Below, piece by piece: positions 24,024 to 32,474 of a DNA stretch of 64,000 nucleotides. The DNA lies in contig NZ_JBIPKE010000012.1 of assembly GCF_044005705.1 (NCBI RefSeq), positions 273,842 to 337,841 on the forward strand. Direction: 5' to 3'. A program made the position numbers and the translations under genes. Position 1 is the first letter of the stretch. The number at the start of each line of letters is the position of its first letter. Under the pieces are notes generated by a model. That model searched no databases. It had not been told where the DNA came from and saw only the letters and a list, made by a program, of their open reading frames with translations. This DNA is from Marinoscillum luteum. GTDB taxonomy: Bacteria > Bacteroidota > Bacteroidia > Cytophagales > Cyclobacteriaceae.

Positions 24024-25508
24024 ATGAAAAAATACGATGTTGTGATCATTGGTGCTGGCCCTGCAGGCTATGCAGCCGCCATGCGCGCAGTAGATTTCAA
24101 GAAGAAAGTAGCCCTCATAGAAAAAAAACAATTAGGTGGTGCAGGTATACACCACGGAGCCCTCTGGAGTAAAACATGGTGGGAGCTCAGCAGAGAAGCC
24201 TTTTCTCTGCGTAAACACGGCGAAGCCCTCAATACTGGTGGTGTACAGTTTAATTTTAAAAAGCTGAAGTCTGAAGTGCAGAAAGCTGTGCAGGAGCGCA
24301 TGGATCAGCTGGAGCACCACATGCACAATATCAATGTATCGATAGAGGAAGGACTCTTTGAGTACATCCAGGGCAATGCCAAAGTGAAAGATCCTAACAC
24401 AGTCGAAATTCAAAATTTTGAGGAGACCACTCAAATATCCGCAGACTATATCATTGTTGCTACTGGCAGCCGCCCGAGGTTATTACCCGAAATTCCCATT
24501 GACGAGGAGTGTATTTTTACCAGCGATGGTCTGGATAAGTTAGAGGAGTTTCCGAAAAGCATGGTGATCGTTGGGGCCGGGGTGATTGGTTGCGAGTTTG
24601 CAACCATCTTCTCCAATTTTGGCCATACCAAGGTGCACTTGATTGATAAAGGTGACCGGATACTGCCTTTCGAAGATGAAGATGTGGTGAAGGTAATTGA
24701 GAAAAATCTGGAGGCCAAGAATGTGCTGATTCACAGGAACTCCAGATTGATAGATATGCGTAAAGAAGGTCAGATGGTGGCCTATACCCTGGAGTATACA
24801 GATGGCTCCAAGGAGGTCTTTCGTGTGGAGAAAGCTTTGGTCTCCGTAGGCAGAGTGCCCCGATATGAGAACCTCTTTGAAAGTAATATGGACATCAAAA
24901 TAGATGGCCGAGGGATTATAGATGATCTCACTCAGACGAGCATTCCAAATATCTATGCAGTAGGGGACATCACAGCGGATATTTCACTTGTAAATGTAGG
25001 AGAGCTGGAAGGAAGGTTTGCCATAGAGCGAATTTTCGGCAAACCGGAGCGGCCGCTGATTTATGAAAACATTTCTACCATTATGTTCCTGTCACCGGAA
25101 GTAGCAGGAGTGGGTATGAATGAAATTCAGGCTCAAAATAGTGGGTTGGGTTATAAGGTGGTGAGCATAGATTACTCCTGCATCCCCAGGGCCATTGCCA
25201 TGCGTAACACCCAGGGCTTTATCAAAATCATGGTGACGGACGATGAGCATCAGAAAATTCTCGGGATGCGTGTGGTTGGTGAGCATGCTTCCAGCGCTAT
25301 ACAGGCGGTAGCATTACTGATTTCCATGGATCGGGGCATACGTGAGCTTGCCGAATTGATTCACCCTCACCCGTCGATCATAGAGGGCATTCAGGAATGT
25401 GGTCGTATGCTACTTGGGAAGTCTATGCTGAAGCCTGCGGTATTGAGACATGCCATGGTCTGCAAGACTTATGAAAAAGGTAAGTACAAGGATTTGATTG
25501 TTGTTTAA
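24024..25508 (+). CDS. Lipoamide-dehydrogenase-family flavoprotein lacking the redox disulfide
   Basis: A 494-residue class I pyridine-nucleotide oxidoreductase. The FAD motif GAGPAGYAAA (10-19), the NAD(P) motif VGAGVIGCEFA, the second FAD segment IYAVGDI and the dimerisation domain are all present. The usual disulfide motif (LGGTCLNVGCIPSK) is replaced by LGGAGIHHGALWSK, with Gly41 and Ala46 in place of both cysteines. The His-Glu pair of the C-terminal domain is kept (H449, E454 in HPHPSIIEG). A disulfide reductase reaction is therefore unlikely; a transhydrogenase or other NAD(P)H-flavin activity is possible. It follows hisIE after 45 bases and may be read through from that operon. Confidence 0.85.
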   Translation: MKKYDVVIIGAGPAGYAAAMRAVDFKKKVALIEKKQLGGAGIHHGALWSKTWWELSREAFSLRKHGEALNTGGVQFNFKKLKSEVQKAVQERMDQLEHHMHNINVSIEEGLFEYIQGNAKVKDPNTVEIQNFEETTQISADYIIVATGSRPRLLPEIPIDEECIFTSDGLDKLEEFPKSMVIVGAGVIGCEFATIFSNFGHTKVHLIDKGDRILPFEDEDVVKVIEKNLEAKNVLIHRNSRLIDMRKEGQMVAYTLEYTDGSKEVFRVEKALVSVGRVPRYENLFESNMDIKIDGRGIIDDLTQTSIPNIYAVGDITADISLVNVGELEGRFAIERIFGKPERPLIYENISTIMFLSPEVAGVGMNEIQAQNSGLGYKVVSIDYSCIPRAIAMRNTQGFIKIMVTDDEHQKILGMRVVGEHASSAIQAVALLISMDRGIRELAELIHPHPSIIEGIQECGRMLLGKSMLKPAVLRHAMVCKTYEKGKYKDLIVV

Positions 25509-25523
25509 GAGGCTCCTCCCTTA

Positions 25524-26138
25524 TTATTTCCAGGTAATCTCCTCAGGGAGTGTAAATGTCGCTTCCTCTATTTGCGGATTTTCAGTGAATGAAACGGCCG
25601 TCTGTTCATAGGACAGACCAGGTAGTTTTTTGATGACTTTCAAGGGGATGCCCTGCCATACCCAAAGATGAGAAACCGGCCCCTTGTCAAACGCCCATTT
25701 GTTGCATGGTTTTCCGAGTAAGGTATCCGTACCCACTTTACTTCCGCCTCTGCTCACCATGATGGCCTCAAACGCCTGAGCATTTGATTTGTAGGTCATC
25801 AGACCACTCCACCGTTCGTCTTTGGCTTTTTCGCCCGAGCCTGAGGTGAGGTTAATTTTGTAGATATAATCTCCATCTGTCAGTTCTTTTCTATCCTCAG
25901 TACTCACTGTGCTATAGCGATTGATTTGAATCGTGCGGTGTTCCAGGGCTCTCCATCCATTTCTGTCAAAGTATAGCGTGGCTGTGCCTGTGGCTCCACC
26001 ACTGACAGTATAGGAGATGATGCCACTTTGAACAGGATATTTGGCAGGAGTTTTTTTGTTGATGCTTTCAGAGTTGCCGGGCAGTTGTGACCAGCAGACC
26101 ATTGGGATGATAAATATCACGTACATGAGGGCTTTCAT
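25524..26138 (-). CDS. Secreted hypothetical protein (DUF4412-like)
   Basis: A 204-residue protein with a signal peptide (hydrophobic MKALMYVIFIIPMVCW, cleavage after WSQ). The mature part is beta-rich, with a repeated question-mark-like topology of short strands and the phrase LLGKPCNKWAF followed by LWVWQGIPLK, as seen in DUF4412-type periplasmic proteins that resemble lipoprotein carriers. Only one cysteine remains in the mature protein. It converges with the flavoprotein gene with a 15-base gap and has no partner gene in its orientation. Confidence 0.65.
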   Translation of the reverse strand: MKALMYVIFIIPMVCWSQLPGNSESINKKTPAKYPVQSGIISYTVSGGATGTATLYFDRNGWRALEHRTIQINRYSTVSTEDRKELTDGDYIYKINLTSGSGEKAKDERWSGLMTYKSNAQAFEAIMVSRGGSKVGTDTLLGKPCNKWAFDKGPVSHLWVWQGIPLKVIKKLPGLSYEQTAVSFTENPQIEEATFTLPEEITWK

Positions 26139-26179
26139 GACTAAGGGCGTTGGTTGCAGTAAAGGTGGGAAGATTTATT

Positions 26180-26215
26180 AAAAAAGAAAACCCTGGAAAT
26201 TTAATCTCCAGGGTT
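26180..26215 (-). terminator. Intrinsic terminator for the minus-strand operon
   Basis: AACCCTGGA (26189-26197) and TCCAGGGTT (26207-26215) form a 9-bp stem; read on the minus strand it runs into a U-rich tract (26180-26190). It lies about 165 bases after the deiodinase-like gene, the last gene of that operon. Confidence 0.65.
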
Positions 26216-26379
26216 CCAACCAGCTATAGACAAGATCCTGTATAACAGGAGTTGTTTCGTGAATTATAATATTGCTAAGTTGCAGCTTTTTTATGTCGAA
26301 ATTCTGCCAAAAAGCTTTACGAGACTGCCAAATTGCCGTTTGATGGTGCTTTTAAAGGGCTCAAACGCTGTTTGTTAAC

Positions 26380-27060
26380 TTATGAGTAGAAAGCCGCTAC
26401 TTCATTCAGCGGTTTCCTTTTGAGGTCTGGTACATAGGCATCTGAGTCAGGATAACCCACAGGTAGCAGTAGAAAAGGGCGTTCATTGGCAGGTCTTTGC
26501 AGTACCTGTGTGAGAAAGTTCATGGGTGAAGGGGTATGGGTAAGGGTGACAAGCCCGGCTTGATGGATAGCAGTGATGAGCATTCCACAGGCGATGCCCA
26601 CAGATTCATTGACATAATAGTAGTTGGATTTCTCTCCATCTACCTCCGCATAAGCTTTCTTAAATACAACGATGAGCCACGGGGCTTTTTCAAGAAAGGG
26701 CTTGTGCCAGTCTGTACCTATGGGCTCCAGGTCTTTCAGCCACCGCTCACTCATTCTGCCGTTGTAGCTTTCATACTCTTCGCGTTCTGCGGCTTTTCTG
26801 ATTTCTGACTTCAGTTCGGGATTGGACACCACACAGAATGTCCACGGTTGCTTGTGGGCACCGGAAGGCGCAGTGGAGGCAGTCATAATGATGTGCTCGA
26901 TCAGCTCCTGAGGGACGGGTTTGTTACTAATGTCCCTGACGCTCCTTCTAAGCTCCATGTATTGGTGAAATTCTTCTGCCCGCCGGAGCATTTCAGGTTC
27001 TTGCAGGCTGATGCTATGGTATTTGAGATGGGTATAGCCGTTTATTACTTTCGTTTCCAT
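26380..27060 (-). CDS. Nitroreductase-fold flavoprotein, iodotyrosine deiodinase type
   Basis: A 226-residue FMN enzyme. The phosphate-binding RRSVRDIS and the STAPSGAHKQPWTF motif are those of the iodotyrosine deiodinase (IYD) branch. The three residues that bind the halotyrosine zwitterion in mammalian IYD (Glu, Tyr four later, Lys 21 after the Tyr) are all present as E95, Y99 and K120. Unlike the animal enzyme there is no membrane anchor. In known bacterial homologues the activity is reductive dehalogenation of halotyrosines; here it is inferred from residues only. It starts ten bases after the purine nucleoside phosphorylase gene and is the last gene of a three-gene operon. Confidence 0.85.
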   Translation of the reverse strand: METKVINGYTHLKYHSISLQEPEMLRRAEEFHQYMELRRSVRDISNKPVPQELIEHIIMTASTAPSGAHKQPWTFCVVSNPELKSEIRKAAEREEYESYNGRMSERWLKDLEPIGTDWHKPFLEKAPWLIVVFKKAYAEVDGEKSNYYYVNESVGIACGMLITAIHQAGLVTLTHTPSPMNFLTQVLQRPANERPFLLLPVGYPDSDAYVPDLKRKPLNEVAAFYS

Positions 27061-27070
27061 TTGGGGGTGT

Positions 27071-27883
27071 TTATAGGTTCTTAATTACTTCTTTGAATAG
27101 CGCCACCAGGTGTTTTTCAGCTTTCTGAGCGGTGCTAATGATGTCGTTGATGTCCACCGGATGAAGGTTGTCAGGATCACATTCATCTGTAAGCACTGAT
27201 ACGGCACTCACCGGAAGGCCCAGTTGATTGGCGGCAATCACCTCTGGTACGGTGGACATGCCCACCACATCAGCTCCAATATTTCTCAGGTATCGATACT
27301 CAGCCCTCGTTTCCAGATGCGGCCCTGATACTGCGACGTAGACCCCCTCATGAAGCGGGATGTTTTCTTTCGTGGCCAGATTCTTCATGAGCTTGTTCAT
27401 TTCTGCATCATACGGTGTACTGAGGTCCGTAAAGATAGGGCCAAAATCAGCGGCCTGTTTCCCTCGCAGTGGGTTGTCGGGCTGCAGGTTGATGTGATCA
27501 TCAATGAGCATGAGCTCGCCTTTTTTCCAGGAGAGGTTCATGCAGCCTGCTGCATTACTCACCAAAAGTTTCTGAATGCCGAGGAATTTCATCACACGAA
27601 CCGGAAAAACCACTTCTATCATGCTGTATCCTTCATAGTAGTGGAACCTGCCGCTCATGGCGATCACCCATTTGCCTTCGAGCTTACCGTAGATCAGCTT
27701 TCCTTTATGAAACTCCACTGTGGCAATGGGGAAGTGCGGAATTTCGTCATAACCGATTTCTTTGATGACCTCTATGTGTGCGGTGAGTGCTCCGAGTCCG
27801 GTACCCAGGATGATCCCCAATTCCGGATGATCAAATCCATTTTCGCGAAGGAAAGCAACCGTTTCTTTTACTTTTTCAATCAT
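27071..27883 (-). CDS. punA: Purine nucleoside phosphorylase (trimeric, PNP-I)
   Basis: A 270-residue enzyme cleaving purine nucleosides with phosphate to base and ribose-1-phosphate. Family motifs in order: IILGTGLGAL (phosphate loop), the GRFHYYEGY motif, VSNAAGCMN, the SGPHLETRAEYRYL segment with a purine-site glutamate, and MSTVPEVIAA. The C-terminal DECDPDN region has an Asp in place of the Asn typical of guanosine-preferring enzymes, so base specificity is open. It starts directly at the stop of the FG-GAP gene with no gap. Confidence 0.93.
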   Translation of the reverse strand: MIEKVKETVAFLRENGFDHPELGIILGTGLGALTAHIEVIKEIGYDEIPHFPIATVEFHKGKLIYGKLEGKWVIAMSGRFHYYEGYSMIEVVFPVRVMKFLGIQKLLVSNAAGCMNLSWKKGELMLIDDHINLQPDNPLRGKQAADFGPIFTDLSTPYDAEMNKLMKNLATKENIPLHEGVYVAVSGPHLETRAEYRYLRNIGADVVGMSTVPEVIAANQLGLPVSAVSVLTDECDPDNLHPVDINDIISTAQKAEKHLVALFKEVIKNL

Positions 27884-30800
27884 TTACTTGACAAGGTTAT
27901 AGCTTTTAAGTGGCCCATTGTTTTGAACCACCCAGAGCATTTGGGTTTCATTGACGTGCTGAATACTCATCTTACGAATATCGCCCGTCCAGTTCAGGAA
28001 TTGAAAGTTGTTTGCATCAAATGTCAGAGCCCTTTCAGTACCCCACAAAATAAGCCCTCCTCCGGCATCATATGGTCCCTGTTCTACTTCCGAATAGCTC
28101 ATATTACCACCAAGGAGCAGGTCTTTGACCTGATCCCCATTGAGGTCCAGAAAGACCATGTCGTAAATGGGAAAAGATTGTGCGATCGTGGGGAAGGCAG
28201 AGAAGATCATGGAGTCTTCCCTAAGGGTGAAGTATCCAGACCTTAGTTCATAGAGGTTATAAGTTGTGGCCTGTGCCAGCTGATCAGAGGAGAAAATATC
28301 TTCTAACCGGGCTTCTGCGTAGGTCTGGTTGTTGATGAACTTCTTTTTGAGATGGGGTAATACCCCGGTGATCGTTTCCTTCCTTGGGAGTGGCCATCTT
28401 TCACCATTCAGGTAATGAGTGATGATTGTTTCCTTCTGACCATTCTGATCAAAATCAGATTGATAGGCGGTGATGGGCTCCGATGAAGAAACTTCGAAAA
28501 GGTGGTTGAGCCCAAGATTTCCGGCCACGAGTTCATTTTTCCCATCGCCATCAAGATCCACCACGACCAGCGAATTCCATAATCCGTGTGATTTCGACAG
28601 TCCCATTTTTTCTGTTACGTTTTCAAAGGACTTGCCTGATTGGTTTTTGAGGATGGTTATGGGGATCCATTCTCCAGCCAGGATCAGGTCATCGTATCCA
28701 TCTTCATTGTAATCCCACCAGAGGGCATCATTGACGATCCCCTCCACAGCAGGTAGCAGGGTACTTCGGACCAGTTGACCGTTTTTGTTTTCGAGAAGTA
28801 TTGAAGGTTCACTGCTCGGGTATTGCCCAGGCAACGCACCACCCCCAATGAAGAGGTCAGGATCTCCGTCCTGATCAAAATCGGAAACCTTTACCACGGT
28901 GCCGGAGTGAGATATTTTGGGTAAGGTGCCTTTTTGAAAACGGCCTTTACCATCATTTAGGTATAAACGGTCCTGGTAGGTTGGATTGCCTTTGGGGAAT
29001 GAGCTTCCTCCGGAAACCACGTACAGATCAAGATCTCCATCCAGGTCCAGATCCACCAGCGCTGCCCCCAGGTCTTCAGGTTCCAGATCCAGGGTCAAAG
29101 TTTTTTCTTCTATTCTCTGGAATGCTCCATCCTTTTTTTGAAGCAATATGGCTCCTGATTGGCCACTTCCGCCTCCCACGAAAACATCCTCCAGTTCATC
29201 CCCATTGAGGTCTCCAAGTGTCATATATGGCCCTTTGCGGGATTGTGGTTTGAATAGAAGCGGCTCTTGTTTGAAGTCGTTAAAAGTGCCGTCTTGATGG
29301 GTGAAAAGTGTTGTTTCAGATTCCTCAAAGAGCTTTTTGACTGATGTCTGAGGTATTTCTTTTGGTTGATACCCGATCTCCAGGGTTTGGTCAAGGGCAA
29401 AATCGGTTACGGTCTGAACGGTTTGATCTGGCCAGATGACTTCAATGGATTTCACTTTCGGTTCGGAGGATAGTCCAAAGTGTGCGACGGGCTCACTGCT
29501 GGAGAGATAACCCCTTGAGGATTGCAGAATGATCGTTTGCCGCACTTCGTCATATCGGAATATAACCTGAGCGCCCAGTCCAAAAGGATTGCCTTCAGGG
29601 CCATGCAATTTCACTCTTAGGAAGTGACTGCCAGGCTGTTGTTGGATGCTATTATTTTGGTAGATAGAAGCTGGCAGGTCCATATTATTGACCACCAAAT
29701 CCAGATCTCCATCATTGTCCAGGTCCCCATAGGCCGCACCATGGCTAAAGGTGGCTTCCGAAAGTCCGGCTTGCTGAGCGATATTCGTAAATGTAAAATC
29801 GTGATTATTGAGGTAAAGGTAATTGGGGAGGGGAGTGGATGGAATCAGGTCTATCCAGTCGAGTACGGTTTCTCTGTTGAAAACATCGACGCCTTGTTGC
29901 CTGGCGCGCTGTATGGAGTCAGAATTGAAATCAATAAAGTCTTTGTTGGACATGTCACGCTTGATACCATTGGTAATGAAGAGGTCCTGATGACCGTCCA
30001 GGTTGAGGTCTGCAAAGAGTGCCGACCAACTCCAGTCTGTTTTTTCGATGCCCGAGAGACAACCAATTTCAGAGAATGCGTTGGGGCCAGTTTTAAGTTG
30101 TAAGACATTGCGCATGAGCTGTTTTCCGTAACCCATATCTGCTAGTCTTTCATATCGATTTTGGGTCATATTGGTGGCGAATATTTTCTGTCGCTCGTTG
30201 GTAGCAGCCAGCATGTCTAGCACGATGAGGTCCAGCTCTCCATCATTGTTCATGTCCCCAAGGTCTGAGCCCATGCTATTTTGACTCATATGATCAAAGC
30301 CTGAATATGATGGTGTAAAGGTCTGATCTCCGTTGTTGAGGAAGACTACATCCGGTTCTATGAAATCATTGGCCACAAACAGGTCGAGCCACCCGTCATC
30401 ATTGAAATCAGCCGCCAGGGCACTGAGGCCGAATCCATGGTAGGCGAGGCCTGATTGTAAGGTGATGTCTTCAAAGTGCCCCTGGTTGTTTACATAGAGG
30501 TGATAGGATTGCTCTTTGCTTTCGGGAGTTGTGATGCGTCGGGAGTCTCCATTTTCATTAGATACCCGCATCTGTATGGCCTTGTCGAAATCAGCAGGGT
30601 GATTCACCAGGAAGAGATCCAGATCACCATCTCTGTCCATGTCAAAAAATACGCTTTGTGTACTGTAGGCCTTATCCTGAAGGCCAAGATTTTTACCTTG
30701 CTCAGTGAAGGTCAGGTCTTTGTTATTGATAAAAACCAGGTTGTTTCGAATGTTTTCATTGGGGTGCGCGTCCCTGCATACATATATATCCAGCCAACCA

Positions 30801-31183
30801 TCTCCATTGATATCGACCATGGAAATACCTGTTTTGTAACCCTGTGCAGCTTTGGTTCCCGAACTGAGCGTAATGTCTTCAAATTTGAAGTTTCCTTTAT
30901 TCAGGTAAAGCTTGTTGGCATTGGCATTTCCGGAGAAGTAGAGGTCAGCCAAACCATCATTGTTGATGTCACCAATGGCGACGCCTCCTCCGTTGTAGAT
31001 ATATTTCCAGGTGAACAGGTTAAAGTCTTTACGCTCGTTGAGGTCATTGATGAAATCCACTCCTGATTCGGCGGGACTTACTTTCGTAAAGAGGGTTTGC
31101 CTGGGGTCTTCCTGATTCGTACATCCAGAAAGGGCAATGACGAGTGTTACGACACAGAAGGCTCGTGTTTTGGTTGAGTTCAT
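27884..31183 (-). CDS. FG-GAP/VCBS and ASPIC/UnbV lipoprotein
   Basis: A 1099-residue lipoprotein. The signal ends in the lipobox ALSGC (C21). About seven FG-GAP repeats with calcium-type DxDxDGxxD loops (DINNDGLAD, DMDRDGDLD, DLDNDGDLD) form an integrin-like propeller in the N-terminal half. An ASPIC/UnbV-like segment (GNPFGLGAQV, RGYLSSSEPVAHFGL) follows at about 510-580, and six more repeats follow it. It is thought to sit on the outer membrane; ligand unknown. These proteins often lie in SusCD loci, but here it heads an operon with purine phosphorylase and the deiodinase-like enzyme. The ATG at 31183 fits the lipoprotein signal; an upstream start at 31264 would bury it. Confidence 0.88.
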   Translation of the reverse strand: MNSTKTRAFCVVTLVIALSGCTNQEDPRQTLFTKVSPAESGVDFINDLNERKDFNLFTWKYIYNGGGVAIGDINNDGLADLYFSGNANANKLYLNKGNFKFEDITLSSGTKAAQGYKTGISMVDINGDGWLDIYVCRDAHPNENIRNNLVFINNKDLTFTEQGKNLGLQDKAYSTQSVFFDMDRDGDLDLFLVNHPADFDKAIQMRVSNENGDSRRITTPESKEQSYHLYVNNQGHFEDITLQSGLAYHGFGLSALAADFNDDGWLDLFVANDFIEPDVVFLNNGDQTFTPSYSGFDHMSQNSMGSDLGDMNNDGELDLIVLDMLAATNERQKIFATNMTQNRYERLADMGYGKQLMRNVLQLKTGPNAFSEIGCLSGIEKTDWSWSALFADLNLDGHQDLFITNGIKRDMSNKDFIDFNSDSIQRARQQGVDVFNRETVLDWIDLIPSTPLPNYLYLNNHDFTFTNIAQQAGLSEATFSHGAAYGDLDNDGDLDLVVNNMDLPASIYQNNSIQQQPGSHFLRVKLHGPEGNPFGLGAQVIFRYDEVRQTIILQSSRGYLSSSEPVAHFGLSSEPKVKSIEVIWPDQTVQTVTDFALDQTLEIGYQPKEIPQTSVKKLFEESETTLFTHQDGTFNDFKQEPLLFKPQSRKGPYMTLGDLNGDELEDVFVGGGSGQSGAILLQKKDGAFQRIEEKTLTLDLEPEDLGAALVDLDLDGDLDLYVVSGGSSFPKGNPTYQDRLYLNDGKGRFQKGTLPKISHSGTVVKVSDFDQDGDPDLFIGGGALPGQYPSSEPSILLENKNGQLVRSTLLPAVEGIVNDALWWDYNEDGYDDLILAGEWIPITILKNQSGKSFENVTEKMGLSKSHGLWNSLVVVDLDGDGKNELVAGNLGLNHLFEVSSSEPITAYQSDFDQNGQKETIITHYLNGERWPLPRKETITGVLPHLKKKFINNQTYAEARLEDIFSSDQLAQATTYNLYELRSGYFTLREDSMIFSAFPTIAQSFPIYDMVFLDLNGDQVKDLLLGGNMSYSEVEQGPYDAGGGLILWGTERALTFDANNFQFLNWTGDIRKMSIQHVNETQMLWVVQNNGPLKSYNLVK

Positions 31184-31279
31184 AGTCACCGGATTTGGGG
31201 TGAAAATTAAAGACTTTTTATAGCAAAGAAGGAAATCTGTTTTTAAATTGACCGACCAAATCAATCATTCCTACAAAAC

Positions 31280-32458
31280 ATGAAAAGGATTTTTCTGCTA
31301 CTTACCATTTTTGGCTCTTTTGGGCTTTCTGCTCAGAAACTGATCACCTCTACACCCTTTGAGTTATTCGGAAATCATTTGTTTATTTCTCTGAGTGTGG
31401 ATGACTCTGAGCCGGTGGATTTCATTTTTGATACGGGAGATGGACTGGCTGTGATTGATATCGATTTGGCCAAGAAGTTGAATCTAAAAACGGATCATCA
31501 AAAGTCCAAAACCAGTGCTCAGGGGACCATCAGCGGGGCACTGATTGCCCACAATAAGGTAGAGATAGGCGATGTGAAGGTGAATGATATTGAGCTCTAC
31601 ACCACCAATTTGCGTCATTTGGAACGTACGATCGGTAGAAACATCGATGGAATTATAGGCTATGACCTCCTTAAGAATTATGTGGTTGAGTTGAATTATG
31701 ATGAGATGGTCATGAACCTGTATCAGCCAGAGGGATTTGCTTATCAGGGAGAGGGAGAAGCCTTCAAGTTTAAACTGGTGAATTATATCCCGACGATAGA
31801 GGCCAGTGTAACATTGAATAATGGAGAGTCATACAAGGATTACTTTTTCATCAATACCGGAGCCGGTACCAGCATGGATTTCAACACTTTTTTTGCGACC
31901 AAGCACGACGTGATTTCTAAGACCGGAAATCACTATTCGTATCCTGTGGCGGGTCTGGCAGATCAGGAGACCATGCACTACGAAGGGCGAGTAAAGAAAT
32001 TTAGCGTTGGTAGTTTTGAGTTTGATGAAATGCCAGTGGGCATTAGTCAGGCCAAGCATGGCATCCAGCATAATAAAAAGGTGGCGGGCATTTTGGGCAA
32101 CAATCTGCTTCAGCGTTTTAATATCACATTTAATTACAGCACCAGCACCGCCTATTTTGAAGCCAATGACTTCAATAAGCAGCCATTTTTAGTAAATGCA
32201 AGCGGGCTGAACCTTCAGTATGGAGAGGATCTCCAGAAGTTGCTGGTTCACCGGGTGTTTGAAGGGAGTCCGGCAGAAGCTGCAGGGATAAAAGAAAATG
32301 CTGAGATTATCTCGATTAACGGCACGGATATCAGCACTTATACGCTTCCAGAGATCAGGAAGATGCTCAAGGACATAGACAATAAAACAGTCACTTTGGA
32401 ATATCTCCAGGAGGGGGTCACCTCAAAAGCATCGCTCAATCTTGAGCCGCTGCTTTAG
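31280..32458 (+). CDS. Secreted retropepsin-like aspartyl protease with PDZ domain
   Basis: A 392-residue protein with a signal peptide (cleavage after SAQ). The first retropepsin-like lobe has IFDTGDGLAVID with D51. A second lobe-like segment has FINTGAGTSMDF, where Asn (about 192) replaces the catalytic aspartate. A PDZ domain covers about residues 305-390 (the VFEGSPAEAAGI motif, then ISINGTDIS). This build is common in Bacteroidota. Activity would need either a homodimer through D51 or a different catalytic arrangement; it might be a binding protein. Divergent from the FG-GAP gene. Confidence 0.85.
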   Translation: MKRIFLLLTIFGSFGLSAQKLITSTPFELFGNHLFISLSVDDSEPVDFIFDTGDGLAVIDIDLAKKLNLKTDHQKSKTSAQGTISGALIAHNKVEIGDVKVNDIELYTTNLRHLERTIGRNIDGIIGYDLLKNYVVELNYDEMVMNLYQPEGFAYQGEGEAFKFKLVNYIPTIEASVTLNNGESYKDYFFINTGAGTSMDFNTFFATKHDVISKTGNHYSYPVAGLADQETMHYEGRVKKFSVGSFEFDEMPVGISQAKHGIQHNKKVAGILGNNLLQRFNITFNYSTSTAYFEANDFNKQPFLVNASGLNLQYGEDLQKLLVHRVFEGSPAEAAGIKENAEIISINGTDISTYTLPEIRKMLKDIDNKTVTLEYLQEGVTSKASLNLEPLL

Positions 32459-32474
32459 AAAGTATAGATTTTAA

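Noticed and set aside
27350..28246. 298-codon plus-strand frame opposite the phosphorylase and FG-GAP genes
   Set aside because: It is antisense to two clearly conserved genes, crosses their junction and has no recognisable domain; long antisense frames are common opposite such sequence.
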